Shown: one piece after another, positions 33,724 to 40,568 of the stretch
Layout: every line of letters begins with the position of its first letter
Position numbering within the stretch: the first letter of the stretch is position 1
Assembly: GCA_025464815.1 (NCBI GenBank)
Contig: JAODMW010000127.1
Location: 1-44,286 of the forward strand
Direction of reading: 5' to 3'
DNA length: 44,286 bases
DNA from: Microbacteriaceae bacterium
GTDB lineage: Bacteria; Actinomycetota; Actinomycetes; Actinomycetales; Microbacteriaceae
Made by a program: the position numbers and the translations under genes
Notes under the pieces: model-generated
The model's database searches: none
Told to the model about the DNA's origin: nothing
What the model saw: the letters and a program-made list of their open reading frames with translations, nothing else

Positions 33724-34764
33724 TCACCTCTCCAGGCGGACGGGTTCCCAGGAGCCGGACTTCATCGAGCGATAGCAGGCATCGAGGATGCAGTTGACAT
33801 GCCATCCGTCCTCGAAAGTCTCGAGGGGCGGCTCGTTCGCCGCGAATCGGTCGACGAAGTGGCGCATCTCCTGGGAGAAGCCGTATGCGCGCGCCTCTTC
33901 GGGCACCGGATACACCCAGCCGGTGTCGGCGTCGGCCTTCTCGACGAGGTAGCCGACGGAATTCTCGATGAACCCCCAGAGCGGTGTCGAGGAGGTATCG
34001 GTCACGATACGACCGGCGGTGCCGACGATCTCGTGGCGCAATTGCATACCGCCTTTCTCGATCCAGGACGACTCGATAGTCGCGAGTTGGCCGCCGGCGA
34101 ACTTGAGCAACGCGATGGCCGAGTCCTCGCCGGTCGTCTTGTCGGTGTGCACAAGCGTGGAACCCCAGGCGAACACCTCGGTGATCTCGTTGTCCTTGCC
34201 GAAGAAGTGCCTCGCGGACTCCACGGTGTGGCAGCCCATGTCGAGCAGCGCCCCGCCGCCGGCGGTTTCCGCATCCCAGAAGTGCGCCGCGTGCGGACCA
34301 GAATGCGCTTCTCTCGCCCGCATCCACTTGATGTCGCCGATGCCGCCCGCAGCGACCATCTCGTATGCCTTTTGGATGTTGGGCGAGAAGACCGAACTCT
34401 CCGCGTAGCCGTGCCAGACACCGGCGTCAGTGACGAGCTCGAGGATCTTTGCCGCTTCTGCCCCGGTACGCCCCAGCGGTTTAGTACAGACGATTCCCTT
34501 GCCCGCTGCGGCGGCGATGCGCACCGCTTCGACATGCATCTCGTTGGGAAGGGCGATCACGACGAGGTCGACTTCCGGATCAGCGCACAGCTTCTCGATC
34601 GAGTCGTATTGACGGGATTCTGGTGCCCACTTTTCCGCGAGCCGCCGAGCACGCGCGGGGTCTCGCGAATAATTGGCGACGATCTCCGCTCCACGCACAT
34701 CCTGTAGCGCGTCCGCGTAGGTGTCGCTGATGAATCCGGACCCGATAAGTCCTACACGAATCAC
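33724..34764 (-). CDS. Gfo/Idh/MocA-family oxidoreductase (third of three)
   Basis: This 346-residue protein starts at GTG 34764 with GGAGG 5 bases upstream (the track start at 34794 has none). Motifs: VGLIGSGFISDTYADAL, then CTKPLGRTG where the usual EKP is TKP, and GGALLDMGCHTVESARHFFG with the catalytic Asp and His. The C-terminal SQEMRHFVDRFAANEPPLETFEDG is typical of the family. It is transcribed alone on the minus strand from the 334-bp region upstream. It belongs by content to the same catabolic locus; the three Gfo/Idh copies are diverged from one another, so they are probably not redundant. Confidence 0.9.
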   Translation of the reverse strand: MIRVGLIGSGFISDTYADALQDVRGAEIVANYSRDPARARRLAEKWAPESRQYDSIEKLCADPEVDLVVIALPNEMHVEAVRIAAAAGKGIVCTKPLGRTGAEAAKILELVTDAGVWHGYAESSVFSPNIQKAYEMVAAGGIGDIKWMRAREAHSGPHAAHFWDAETAGGGALLDMGCHTVESARHFFGKDNEITEVFAWGSTLVHTDKTTGEDSAIALLKFAGGQLATIESSWIEKGGMQLRHEIVGTAGRIVTDTSSTPLWGFIENSVGYLVEKADADTGWVYPVPEEARAYGFSQEMRHFVDRFAANEPPLETFEDGWHVNCILDACYRSMKSGSWEPVRLER

Positions 34765-35098
34765 TGTGTCCTCCAAAGCTTCTGCCACTGACAACGGTTA
34801 CGGTCACTGGTCCATGGTGGTCTACGTGGAGCATGACCATAGAGATCATATGACGGACCTCTTACTACCTCATAGATCCATCCGAGCAACGATTGCGCAT
34901 GGACCGTTTTTGCCGGCGCGATTTCGAATGCCGGCGCGAGTTCGGTCAATCGACCATCCTGTCCGGCCGAGGCGAGTTGCAGCAGTCCCCAAAACGCAGG
35001 AGAACCCGTCACATTCGTCGAACGACGCGCGATTTGGCCGCCGGAAACGCATTCTTCCTGCGTTTTCGTTCGGTCGAATGTCGCGGCTCGCGGGCCGA
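34765..35098. other. Intergenic region with promoter and inverted repeats
   Basis: This 334-bp stretch separates the third Gfo/Idh gene from regulator 2. Near the Gfo/Idh start it holds dyad-rich sequence (CACTGGTCCATGGTGG, TGGTCTACGTGG, TCATATGA) suited to a promoter with an operator. Near the regulator end, AAACGCA (35045-35051) and TGCGTTT (35059-35065) make a 7-bp stem that may end the regulator transcript; the right arm extended (TCCTGCGTTTT) is also an exact inverse of AAAACGCAGGA at 34991-35001. An 83-codon minus-strand frame (34761-35012) contains a weakly HTH-like stretch but no convincing gene. Confidence 0.5.
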
Positions 35099-35884
35099 CT
35101 AGTGGCCGCGCCTCGTGCGCGACAGCGCGTTCGACCGTGAGAAGAACGTGCGCAGGCGATAGCGATCACCGCTGTACTGGATGGTCGACGTGAAGAGCGG
35201 CTTGTCGGTGTTGTCGACGACGAGCTGCTTCATCACGAGCACCGGCTTGCCGACCTCGAGCACGAGGTGCTTCGCCACATACTCGTCCGCCTCACGTGCT
35301 TCGATGGTGGAATCCGCCCGCAACAGCTCGAGGCCGGCCTCCGCGAGCTTCTCGTAGAGCGAATCCGTTGCGAAGTTGACCTCGGTGAACCCCGGCACGA
35401 GTTCGGCGGGAATCCGCGTGAGGTCGATGGCGATGGGTACGTTGTTGAGCAGGCGAACGCGCTCGAGGTGGAAGAGCGGGGTACCCGGGGCGATCGAGAG
35501 CTCTTCGGCTTCGTCGAGGCTTGCAGGCGCGACCTCAGAACGCAGGACTTCGGATGACGCCGTCAGCCCCATGCGCTCCGCGGTTTCGCTGAACGACTCG
35601 AGGCTGTTCGGCCATTCCTTGTTCGCGGCTCCCGTGGCGACATACCATCCGCGTCCGTGAGACGCGCTGAGCACGCCATCCTCGACGAGTTTGGTGAGCG
35701 CCTTGCGCAGGGTCACCCGGCTGATGTTGAGCTGCTGGCAGAGTTCCCGTTCCGGGGGGAGGCGCATGCCCGGCTTGAGCACGCCGCTCGCTATCTCGCT
35801 ATTGATGAGATTGACTGCCTGGATCCACAGCGGCTCCGGGTAATCCGATCGGATCGACATTGTTGACTCACGAAGATCAGTCAT
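35099..35884 (-). CDS. HutC/GntR-family regulator (paralogue 2)
   Basis: This 261-residue protein, from the ATG at 35884 (MTDLRESTMSIRSDYPEPLW) with AGAGG about 10 bases upstream, has exactly the length of paralogue 1. It has a GntR winged helix with recognition helix NISRVTLRKAL and a UTRA domain (TPLFHLERVRLLNNVPIAI, ADSTIEAREADEYVA). The ligand domain differs more from paralogue 1 than the DNA-binding domain does, so the two probably sense different inducers at the same operators. A matching operator-like site lies 32 bases upstream of its own start, suggesting autoregulation. Confidence 0.93.
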   Translation of the reverse strand: MTDLRESTMSIRSDYPEPLWIQAVNLINSEIASGVLKPGMRLPPERELCQQLNISRVTLRKALTKLVEDGVLSASHGRGWYVATGAANKEWPNSLESFSETAERMGLTASSEVLRSEVAPASLDEAEELSIAPGTPLFHLERVRLLNNVPIAIDLTRIPAELVPGFTEVNFATDSLYEKLAEAGLELLRADSTIEAREADEYVAKHLVLEVGKPVLVMKQLVVDNTDKPLFTSTIQYSGDRYRLRTFFSRSNALSRTRRGH

Positions 35885-35915
35885 CGACGGGGCCTCTCGA
35901 CTTGGATTGCCTGTA

Positions 35916-35929
35916 CCCCTGTATACCAC
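35916..35929. promoter_or_regulatory. Operator-like site C (regulator 2 promoter)
   Basis: CCCCTGTATACCAC, inside the near-palindrome CCTGTATACC, lies between regulator 2 and the divergent PLP-enzyme gene. It matches site B at 11 of 14 positions. By position it would control regulator 2 itself. Confidence 0.5.
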
Positions 35930-36048
35930 CTGTTCTAGTCCGCACAACTCAGGAACCCTGTTCGGTCTGCCCACGCGACCCAGCGGTTTTGCTGCGCACT
36001 GTTACGACAATGGTGGCGAGCCGCGTCGGTGCTGGCTACCCTCGGTGG

Positions 36049-37404
36049 ATGTCAGCCATTCCTTTCCTGCCGGTCACGGGCGCTGGCGTGCGAGTACCGC
36101 TCGTGTCGGGCGGCGAGGTCGTGTACGCCAACCTCGACTATGCCGCGAGCGCCCCGGCGCTCCTCGCCGTTCGGGCGCACATCGACGAGGTGCTGCCCTA
36201 CTACGCCAGCGTGCACCGGGGTGCCGGGTACCTCTCCCAGGTGAGCACCTCCCTCTACGAGTCAGCCAGGAACACCGTGCGCCATCGCCTCGGCGCACGC
36301 GACGACGACCTCGTGATCTTCACCCGCAACAGCACGGACGCGCTGAACCTCCTCGCCCGGTCGATCCGCGGCGCGGTGCTCGTTCTCGACATCGAGCACC
36401 ACGCCAACCTGTTGCCGTGGCAGGGTGGGGAACACCGCGTGCTGCTCGCGAGTTCCAGCCTCGCCGCGACCGTGGCATCCGTATCCGCCGCACTCGAACA
36501 GCGATCGTTCGCGCTGCTCGCGGTCACGGGGGCGTCCAATGTCACCGGCGAGGTGCTGCCGCTCGCCGAACTCGCGGTGCTCGCCCATCGCAACGGCGCC
36601 CGTCTCGCGGTCGATGGCGCGCAACTGGTTCCGCACCGCCCGGTGGATATGGCGGCGACAGGGGTCGACTACCTCGCGTTCTCCGGGCACAAGGTCTACG
36701 CACCCTTCGGTTCCGGTGCCCTCGTCGGCCGTCGGGACTGGCTGGATGCCGCCGAGCCCTACCTTCTCGGCGGCGGAGCCGTGCGCAACGTCACCATCGA
36801 GCACGCCGAGTTCACCGACGGCGAGGCCAGGCACGAGGCCGGCAGCCCGAACGTCATCGGTGCGGCGGCGATCGCGTGCGCGCTCGACGTGCTCGGCAGC
36901 ACGGATGAAGCTGCGCGGCTCGATCACGAACGTCACCTGGTCGACCGGCTGCGCAGCGGGCTCGAGGCAGTGACCGGGGTTCGCACGCTGCGCATCTGGC
37001 CGGACTCGGGTGAGACGGTCGGCGTGGTGAGTTTCACGGTCGCCGGCCACGATCCGGGGCTCGTCGCGGCCTACCTGTCCGCCGAGCACGGTGTCGGCGT
37101 TCGAGATGGCCGCTTTTGCGCACACCCGCTTCTCGCGTCCCTCGGCGCACCCGAGGGCGCTCTCCGCGCCAGCATCGGCGTCGGCTCGACCGAGGGTGAC
37201 GTCGATCGGCTTGTCACGGGTCTCCGCACGTTGCTGGAGAGCGGACCACAGTCGACCTACGACATCGAAGAGGGGCGCTGGGTGCCGCACGACGATCCAC
37301 GCGCTTTCCCCACCTGGGCGCCGAAGCTGCCAGGCACTGCGGGAGCCGCGCCCTGCGCGATTCCGGTCCCCGAGCTGAAGGCCCTCAACTTGGAGGCCCC
37401 TTGA
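36049..37404 (+). CDS. Class V aminotransferase, SufS/Csd-type cysteine desulfurase-like
   Basis: This 451-residue PLP enzyme has YANLDYAASAPAL near the N-terminus, VHRGAGYLSQVSTSLYESAR, the cofactor region HHANLLPW, AVDGAQLVPHRPVD, the Schiff-base lysine in FSGHKVYAPFGSGAL and a cysteine loop GRFCAHPLL at the position of the SufS catalytic Cys. A sulfur-transfer or C-S lyase role is therefore likely. The ORF track starts at 35860; ATG 36049 is preferred. There is no ribosome site; TACCCT lies 7 bases before the ATG, suggesting a leaderless transcript. The final 50 residues (WVPHDDPRAFPTWAPKLPG) extend past the normal domain. Confidence 0.88.
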   Translation: MSAIPFLPVTGAGVRVPLVSGGEVVYANLDYAASAPALLAVRAHIDEVLPYYASVHRGAGYLSQVSTSLYESARNTVRHRLGARDDDLVIFTRNSTDALNLLARSIRGAVLVLDIEHHANLLPWQGGEHRVLLASSSLAATVASVSAALEQRSFALLAVTGASNVTGEVLPLAELAVLAHRNGARLAVDGAQLVPHRPVDMAATGVDYLAFSGHKVYAPFGSGALVGRRDWLDAAEPYLLGGGAVRNVTIEHAEFTDGEARHEAGSPNVIGAAAIACALDVLGSTDEAARLDHERHLVDRLRSGLEAVTGVRTLRIWPDSGETVGVVSFTVAGHDPGLVAAYLSAEHGVGVRDGRFCAHPLLASLGAPEGALRASIGVGSTEGDVDRLVTGLRTLLESGPQSTYDIEEGRWVPHDDPRAFPTWAPKLPGTAGAAPCAIPVPELKALNLEAP

Positions 37405-37410
37405 TTAACT

Positions 37411-37445
37411 GATCGCCGCCGCTCCTGGACGGAGCGGCGGCGATC
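37411..37445 (+). terminator. Strong stem-loop terminator
   Basis: GATCGCCGCCGCTCC (37411-37425) and GGAGCGGCGGCGATC (37431-37445) are perfect 15-bp arms around TGGAC, beginning 7 bases after the PLP-enzyme stop. No T tract follows, which is normal for actinobacterial terminators. Confidence 0.85.
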
Positions 37446-37782
37446 GTGGTTATGTCCCTAATTTCCCGATTAGAAGACAAACCTGGTGCGTCGCGTCCTG
37501 CGCCCCCGCGCTGAACAGACGACCATCAGGAGACCCAGATGAAGACGAAGTCCCCCTGTATCTGGGTAAACCCTAACAGCGCGGCATAAGAATGTCTCTG
37601 CGTGGTATTACCCCAATACGGGGGCTAAGACGAGAGGCACGTGCGACGCCAATCGAGCGAAACGTTGCGTCATGAAGGGTCACACTTCGGAACACAGTTT
37701 GTCGCTCCGTGACGCTGGCCGGATGCTGAAGAGACGCAGATAGTGCTGCGTCCTGACACCACAGCAGTTCGAAAGAGGCGCC
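37446..37782 (+). other. Long leader/promoter region of the MetQ-N-I operon
   Basis: The 337 bp between the terminator and metQ contain no standard gene. It holds a short ORF with a good ribosome site (37539-37589), overlapping hairpins ACCCAGAT/ATCTGGGT (37533-37540 with 37560-37567) and GGGT-AA-ACCC (37564-37573), a small CCCC/GGGG hairpin near 37610, and GACGCAG-ATAGTG-CTGCGTC (37733-37752). I see no match to a known SAM riboswitch. metQ itself has GAAAGAGG before its ATG. Confidence 0.5.
37539..37589 (+). CDS. Putative 16-residue leader peptide
   Basis: ATG is preceded by AGGAG with 7-base spacing and opens MKTKSPCIWVNPNSAA followed by TAA. It is too short for the ORF track. The start codon lies in the left arm of an 8-bp hairpin (ACCCAGAT/ATCTGGGT) whose right arm can instead pair with the following ACCC. 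It is about 190 bases before a sulfur-amino-acid-type importer operon and has one Cys and one Trp codon. A regulatory leader is plausible but unproven; a chance ORF remains possible. Confidence 0.35.
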   Translation: MKTKSPCIWVNPNSAA

Positions 37783-38745
37783 ATGTCCGACACCGCAAGC
37801 CCGAGTGGAGCCGCGCCGCAGCTACCGCAGCGCAAGAAGAGCAAGACCGGCTGGATCGTCGGCGGCATCGTCGCAGTGGTGGCGATCATCGTCGCGGCGA
37901 CTCTCATCATCGTCAACGTCTCGGCGCCCAAAACCGCCCAGGCGGACACCGCGAAGACGGTCACGATCAAGATCGGCGCCTCCGATGCGAGCCAGCCGTA
38001 CTGGGACATCCTGAAGAAGAAGGCTGCTAAGAAGAACATCATCGTCGAGACGGTCAACTTCACCGACTACCAGCAGCCCAATCCCTCCCTGCAGCAGAAG
38101 CAGACCGACCTCAACTCCTTCCAGCACCTGCGCTTCCTCGCCCAGTACAACGTCGACACCGGCAATGATCTCGAGCCGATCGCCTCCACGCTCATCGTGC
38201 CGCTCGGACTCTATTCGCAGAAGTGGAAGTCCGTCAGCGACATCCCCAAGGGCGGAACGATCGCCATTCCGAACGACCCGTCCAACCAGGCTCGCGCGCT
38301 GTTCGTTCTCCAGGCCGCCAAGCTCATCGTCCTCAAGGGCAACAAGTTCGCGCCGACCCCCGCAGACATCGACGCATCCAAGTCACGCGTGACCGTGGCG
38401 ACCGTCGACGCCGCACAGACCGCGCTGTCGCTGCCTTCGGTCGACGGCTCGGTGATCAACAACAACTTCGTACGCGACGCGAAGATCGACCCGAAGTCGG
38501 CGATCTTCGCCGACGACCCGAAGTCGCCCGGCGCGCAGCCCTACATCAACCTGATCGTGGCTCGCGCTGCGGACATCAACAACCCCGCCTACCTCGAGTT
38601 CGCCAAGCTCTATCACGATCCCGAAGTGCTCAAATCGGTGGTCGCATCCTCGAACGGCACGGCGGTCATCGTCGAGGGGTACTCCGGCACGCAGCTGCGA
38701 GCGCTCCTGAAAAAGATCGAATTGCAGGTCAAGGCAGCCGGATAG
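37783..38745 (+). CDS. metQ: MetQ/NlpA-family substrate-binding protein, membrane-anchored
   Basis: This 320-residue protein has a Pro/Lys-rich cytoplasmic start, one membrane helix (WIVGGIVAVVAIIVAATLIIVNV, residues 25-47) and an NlpA-type binding domain (VTIKIGASDASQPYW, QHLRFLAQYNVDTGNDLEPIA, SLPSVDGSVINNNF). Most MetQ proteins are lipoproteins; here the lipobox is replaced by an uncleaved anchor. The family binds methionine (L or D), or related sulfur amino acids and dipeptides. It is the first gene of a three-gene importer and is followed by a long intercistronic hairpin, which would favour excess binding protein. Confidence 0.9.
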   Translation: MSDTASPSGAAPQLPQRKKSKTGWIVGGIVAVVAIIVAATLIIVNVSAPKTAQADTAKTVTIKIGASDASQPYWDILKKKAAKKNIIVETVNFTDYQQPNPSLQQKQTDLNSFQHLRFLAQYNVDTGNDLEPIASTLIVPLGLYSQKWKSVSDIPKGGTIAIPNDPSNQARALFVLQAAKLIVLKGNKFAPTPADIDASKSRVTVATVDAAQTALSLPSVDGSVINNNFVRDAKIDPKSAIFADDPKSPGAQPYINLIVARAADINNPAYLEFAKLYHDPEVLKSVVASSNGTAVIVEGYSGTQLRALLKKIELQVKAAG

Positions 38746-38761
38746 GCCACCTACCATCAAT

Positions 38762-38799
38762 CGATGCGCTGTCGGACCACCTGGTCCGGCAGCGCATCG
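38762..38799 (+). terminator. 18-bp intercistronic hairpin between metQ and metN
   Basis: CGATGCGCTGTCGGACCA and TGGTCCGGCAGCGCATCG are inverse arms of 18 bp (one T-G wobble) with a 2-base CC turn, 17 bases after the metQ stop and 34 before metN. It probably acts as a partial terminator or 3'-end stabiliser of the metQ message. Confidence 0.7.
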
Positions 38800-38832
38800 C
38801 GCACTACGCCACGTGTCAGAAGGAAAATACCA

Positions 38833-39858
38833 GTGCCAACGATTGTGCAATTCGAAGCCGTCTCGAAGACCTTCGAAACCAAGCAACAGACGGTGACGGC
38901 GATCGACGGCATCGACCTGTCGGTCGAAGAGGGCGAGATCTTCGGGGTCATCGGCTATTCCGGCGCGGGCAAGAGCACACTCGTCAGGCTGGTCAACGGC
39001 CTCGAGCGCATCAGCGCGGGTCGCCTGCTCGTCGACGGCCAGGATGTCGGCAGGATGCGCGAATCGGAACTGCGCAAGGTGCGCCTCGGCATCGGCATGA
39101 TCTTCCAACAGTTCAACCTTTTCCAGTCGCGGACGGTCGCGGGCAACGTCGCCTATCCGCTCAGGGTCGCAGGCTGGAAGAAGCCCGACCGCGACCGGCG
39201 GGTAGCCGAACTCCTCGATTTCGTCGGCCTGCTGAACCGGGCACACGACTACCCCGATCAACTCTCCGGCGGACAGAAGCAACGGGTCGGCATCGCCCGA
39301 GCACTCGCCACCTCACCCAAACTGCTGCTCGCAGACGAGTCGACGAGCGCCCTCGACCCGGAGACCACCCAGGAAGTGCTGCGGCTGCTGCAGAAAGTCA
39401 ACCGCGAACTCGGCGTGACGATCATCGTCATCACCCACGAAATGGATGTGGTGCGCTCGATCGCAGACCGGGTCGCGGTGCTCGAACACGGCAAGATCGT
39501 CGAGCAGGGTGCCGTATTCGACGTGTTCTCGAACCCGCAGACGGACACCGCGCGCCGTTTCATCAGCACCGTCATCCGCAACCAGCCGAGCGACAACGAT
39601 CTCGACCGGCTGCAGAAGGCTCACACCGGCCGGATCGTCAACGTCGAGATCCACGAGTCGCTGCGCATCGGATCCATCCTGTCTCACGCGTTCTCCGACC
39701 ACGGCGTGCAATTCGAGGTCGTGTACGGCGGCATCGGCGCTATCCAGGAACGGTCCTTCGGCAGTCTCACGCTCGAGCTCGACGGCCCGGAGACTTCGGT
39801 CGACGCACTCATCGCCCAATTGGGATCGGTGACCACGGTGGAGGAGGTGCGCGCATGA
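38833..39858 (+). CDS. metN: Methionine-type ABC transporter ATPase with NIL domain
   Basis: The ATPase is 341 residues from the GTG at 38833 (VPTIVQFEAVSKTFE), with AAGGAA about 9 bases upstream; the track start at 38764 lies inside the hairpin. Walker A is GYSGAGKST, the Q-loop FQQFNLFQSRTV, the signature LSGGQKQRVGIARAL, Walker B LLLADESTSALD, and the H-loop ITHEMDVV. Residues from about 265 form an ACT-like NIL domain (GRIVNVEIHESLRIGSILSH), which in MetN binds the amino acid and inhibits transport. Feedback control by substrate is therefore expected. Its stop overlaps the metI start. Confidence 0.94.
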   Translation: MPTIVQFEAVSKTFETKQQTVTAIDGIDLSVEEGEIFGVIGYSGAGKSTLVRLVNGLERISAGRLLVDGQDVGRMRESELRKVRLGIGMIFQQFNLFQSRTVAGNVAYPLRVAGWKKPDRDRRVAELLDFVGLLNRAHDYPDQLSGGQKQRVGIARALATSPKLLLADESTSALDPETTQEVLRLLQKVNRELGVTIIVITHEMDVVRSIADRVAVLEHGKIVEQGAVFDVFSNPQTDTARRFISTVIRNQPSDNDLDRLQKAHTGRIVNVEIHESLRIGSILSHAFSDHGVQFEVVYGGIGAIQERSFGSLTLELDGPETSVDALIAQLGSVTTVEEVRA

Positions 39859-40538
39859 GCGGCATCGTCCATACCGTGACGACCGACTGGGGACAGATGT
39901 TCCCCCTGCTCGTCGAGAACCTGGGGCTCACCCTCTACATGGTCGTCGTCACCCTGATCATCGGCGGCCTGCTCGGGCTGGTGCTCGGTATCCTGCTCTA
40001 CACGACGCGCAGGGGCAACATCCTGCAGAACGTCGTGGTCTTCAATGTGCTCAATGTGGTCGTGAACATCGTGCGGCCCATTCCGTTCATCATCCTCATC
40101 GCCACGCTCGGCCCGCTGACCCTCGCCGTGGTCGGGACGACGATCGGCTCCAACGCCGCCATCTTCGCGATGATCGTCGGTGCCACCTTCGGCATCGCAC
40201 GCATCGTCGAGCAGAATCTGGTGACCATCGACCCCGGCACGATCGAGGCCGCGCGGGCCGCCGGCGCCGGACCGTGGCGCATCATCTTCACGCTGCTCGT
40301 TCCGGAGGCGCTCGGCCCGCTCATCCTCGGCTACACATTCGTGTTCATCGCCATCGTGGACATGTCAGCCATCGCGGGGGTCATCGGTGGTCGTGGACTC
40401 GGCGACTTCGCGATCCAGTACGGCTACGCGCGCTTCAACTGGGAGATCACCTTCGCGGTCGTCGTGGTGATCGTCGTGCTCGTGCAGCTCGTGCAGTTCC
40501 TCGGCAACTGGCTGGCGCGCAAGGCGCTGCGCCGCTAG
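39855..40538 (+). CDS. metI: Methionine-type ABC transporter permease
   Basis: This 227-residue permease has five to six hydrophobic segments. The family start (LLVENLGLTLYMVVVTLIIGGLLGLVLGILLY) is recognisable, as are NVVVNIVRPIPFIILI and the ATPase-coupling loop EAARAAGAGPWRIIFTLLVPEALGP. It begins in an ATGA overlap with metN and completes the MetQ-MetN-MetI importer. It converges with the flavin monooxygenase gene, 30 bp away. Confidence 0.95.
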   Translation: MSGIVHTVTTDWGQMFPLLVENLGLTLYMVVVTLIIGGLLGLVLGILLYTTRRGNILQNVVVFNVLNVVVNIVRPIPFIILIATLGPLTLAVVGTTIGSNAAIFAMIVGATFGIARIVEQNLVTIDPGTIEAARAAGAGPWRIIFTLLVPEALGPLILGYTFVFIAIVDMSAIAGVIGGRGLGDFAIQYGYARFNWEITFAVVVVIVVLVQLVQFLGNWLARKALRR

Positions 40539-40568
40539 GTCCCGCCTACTCGACGGATGCGGCGGCGC

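Noticed and set aside
37600-37782. Possible SAM riboswitch before metQ
   Set aside because: Only a short GCTGGCCGG-like match was seen; the other conserved SAM-II/SAM-IV core segments are missing.
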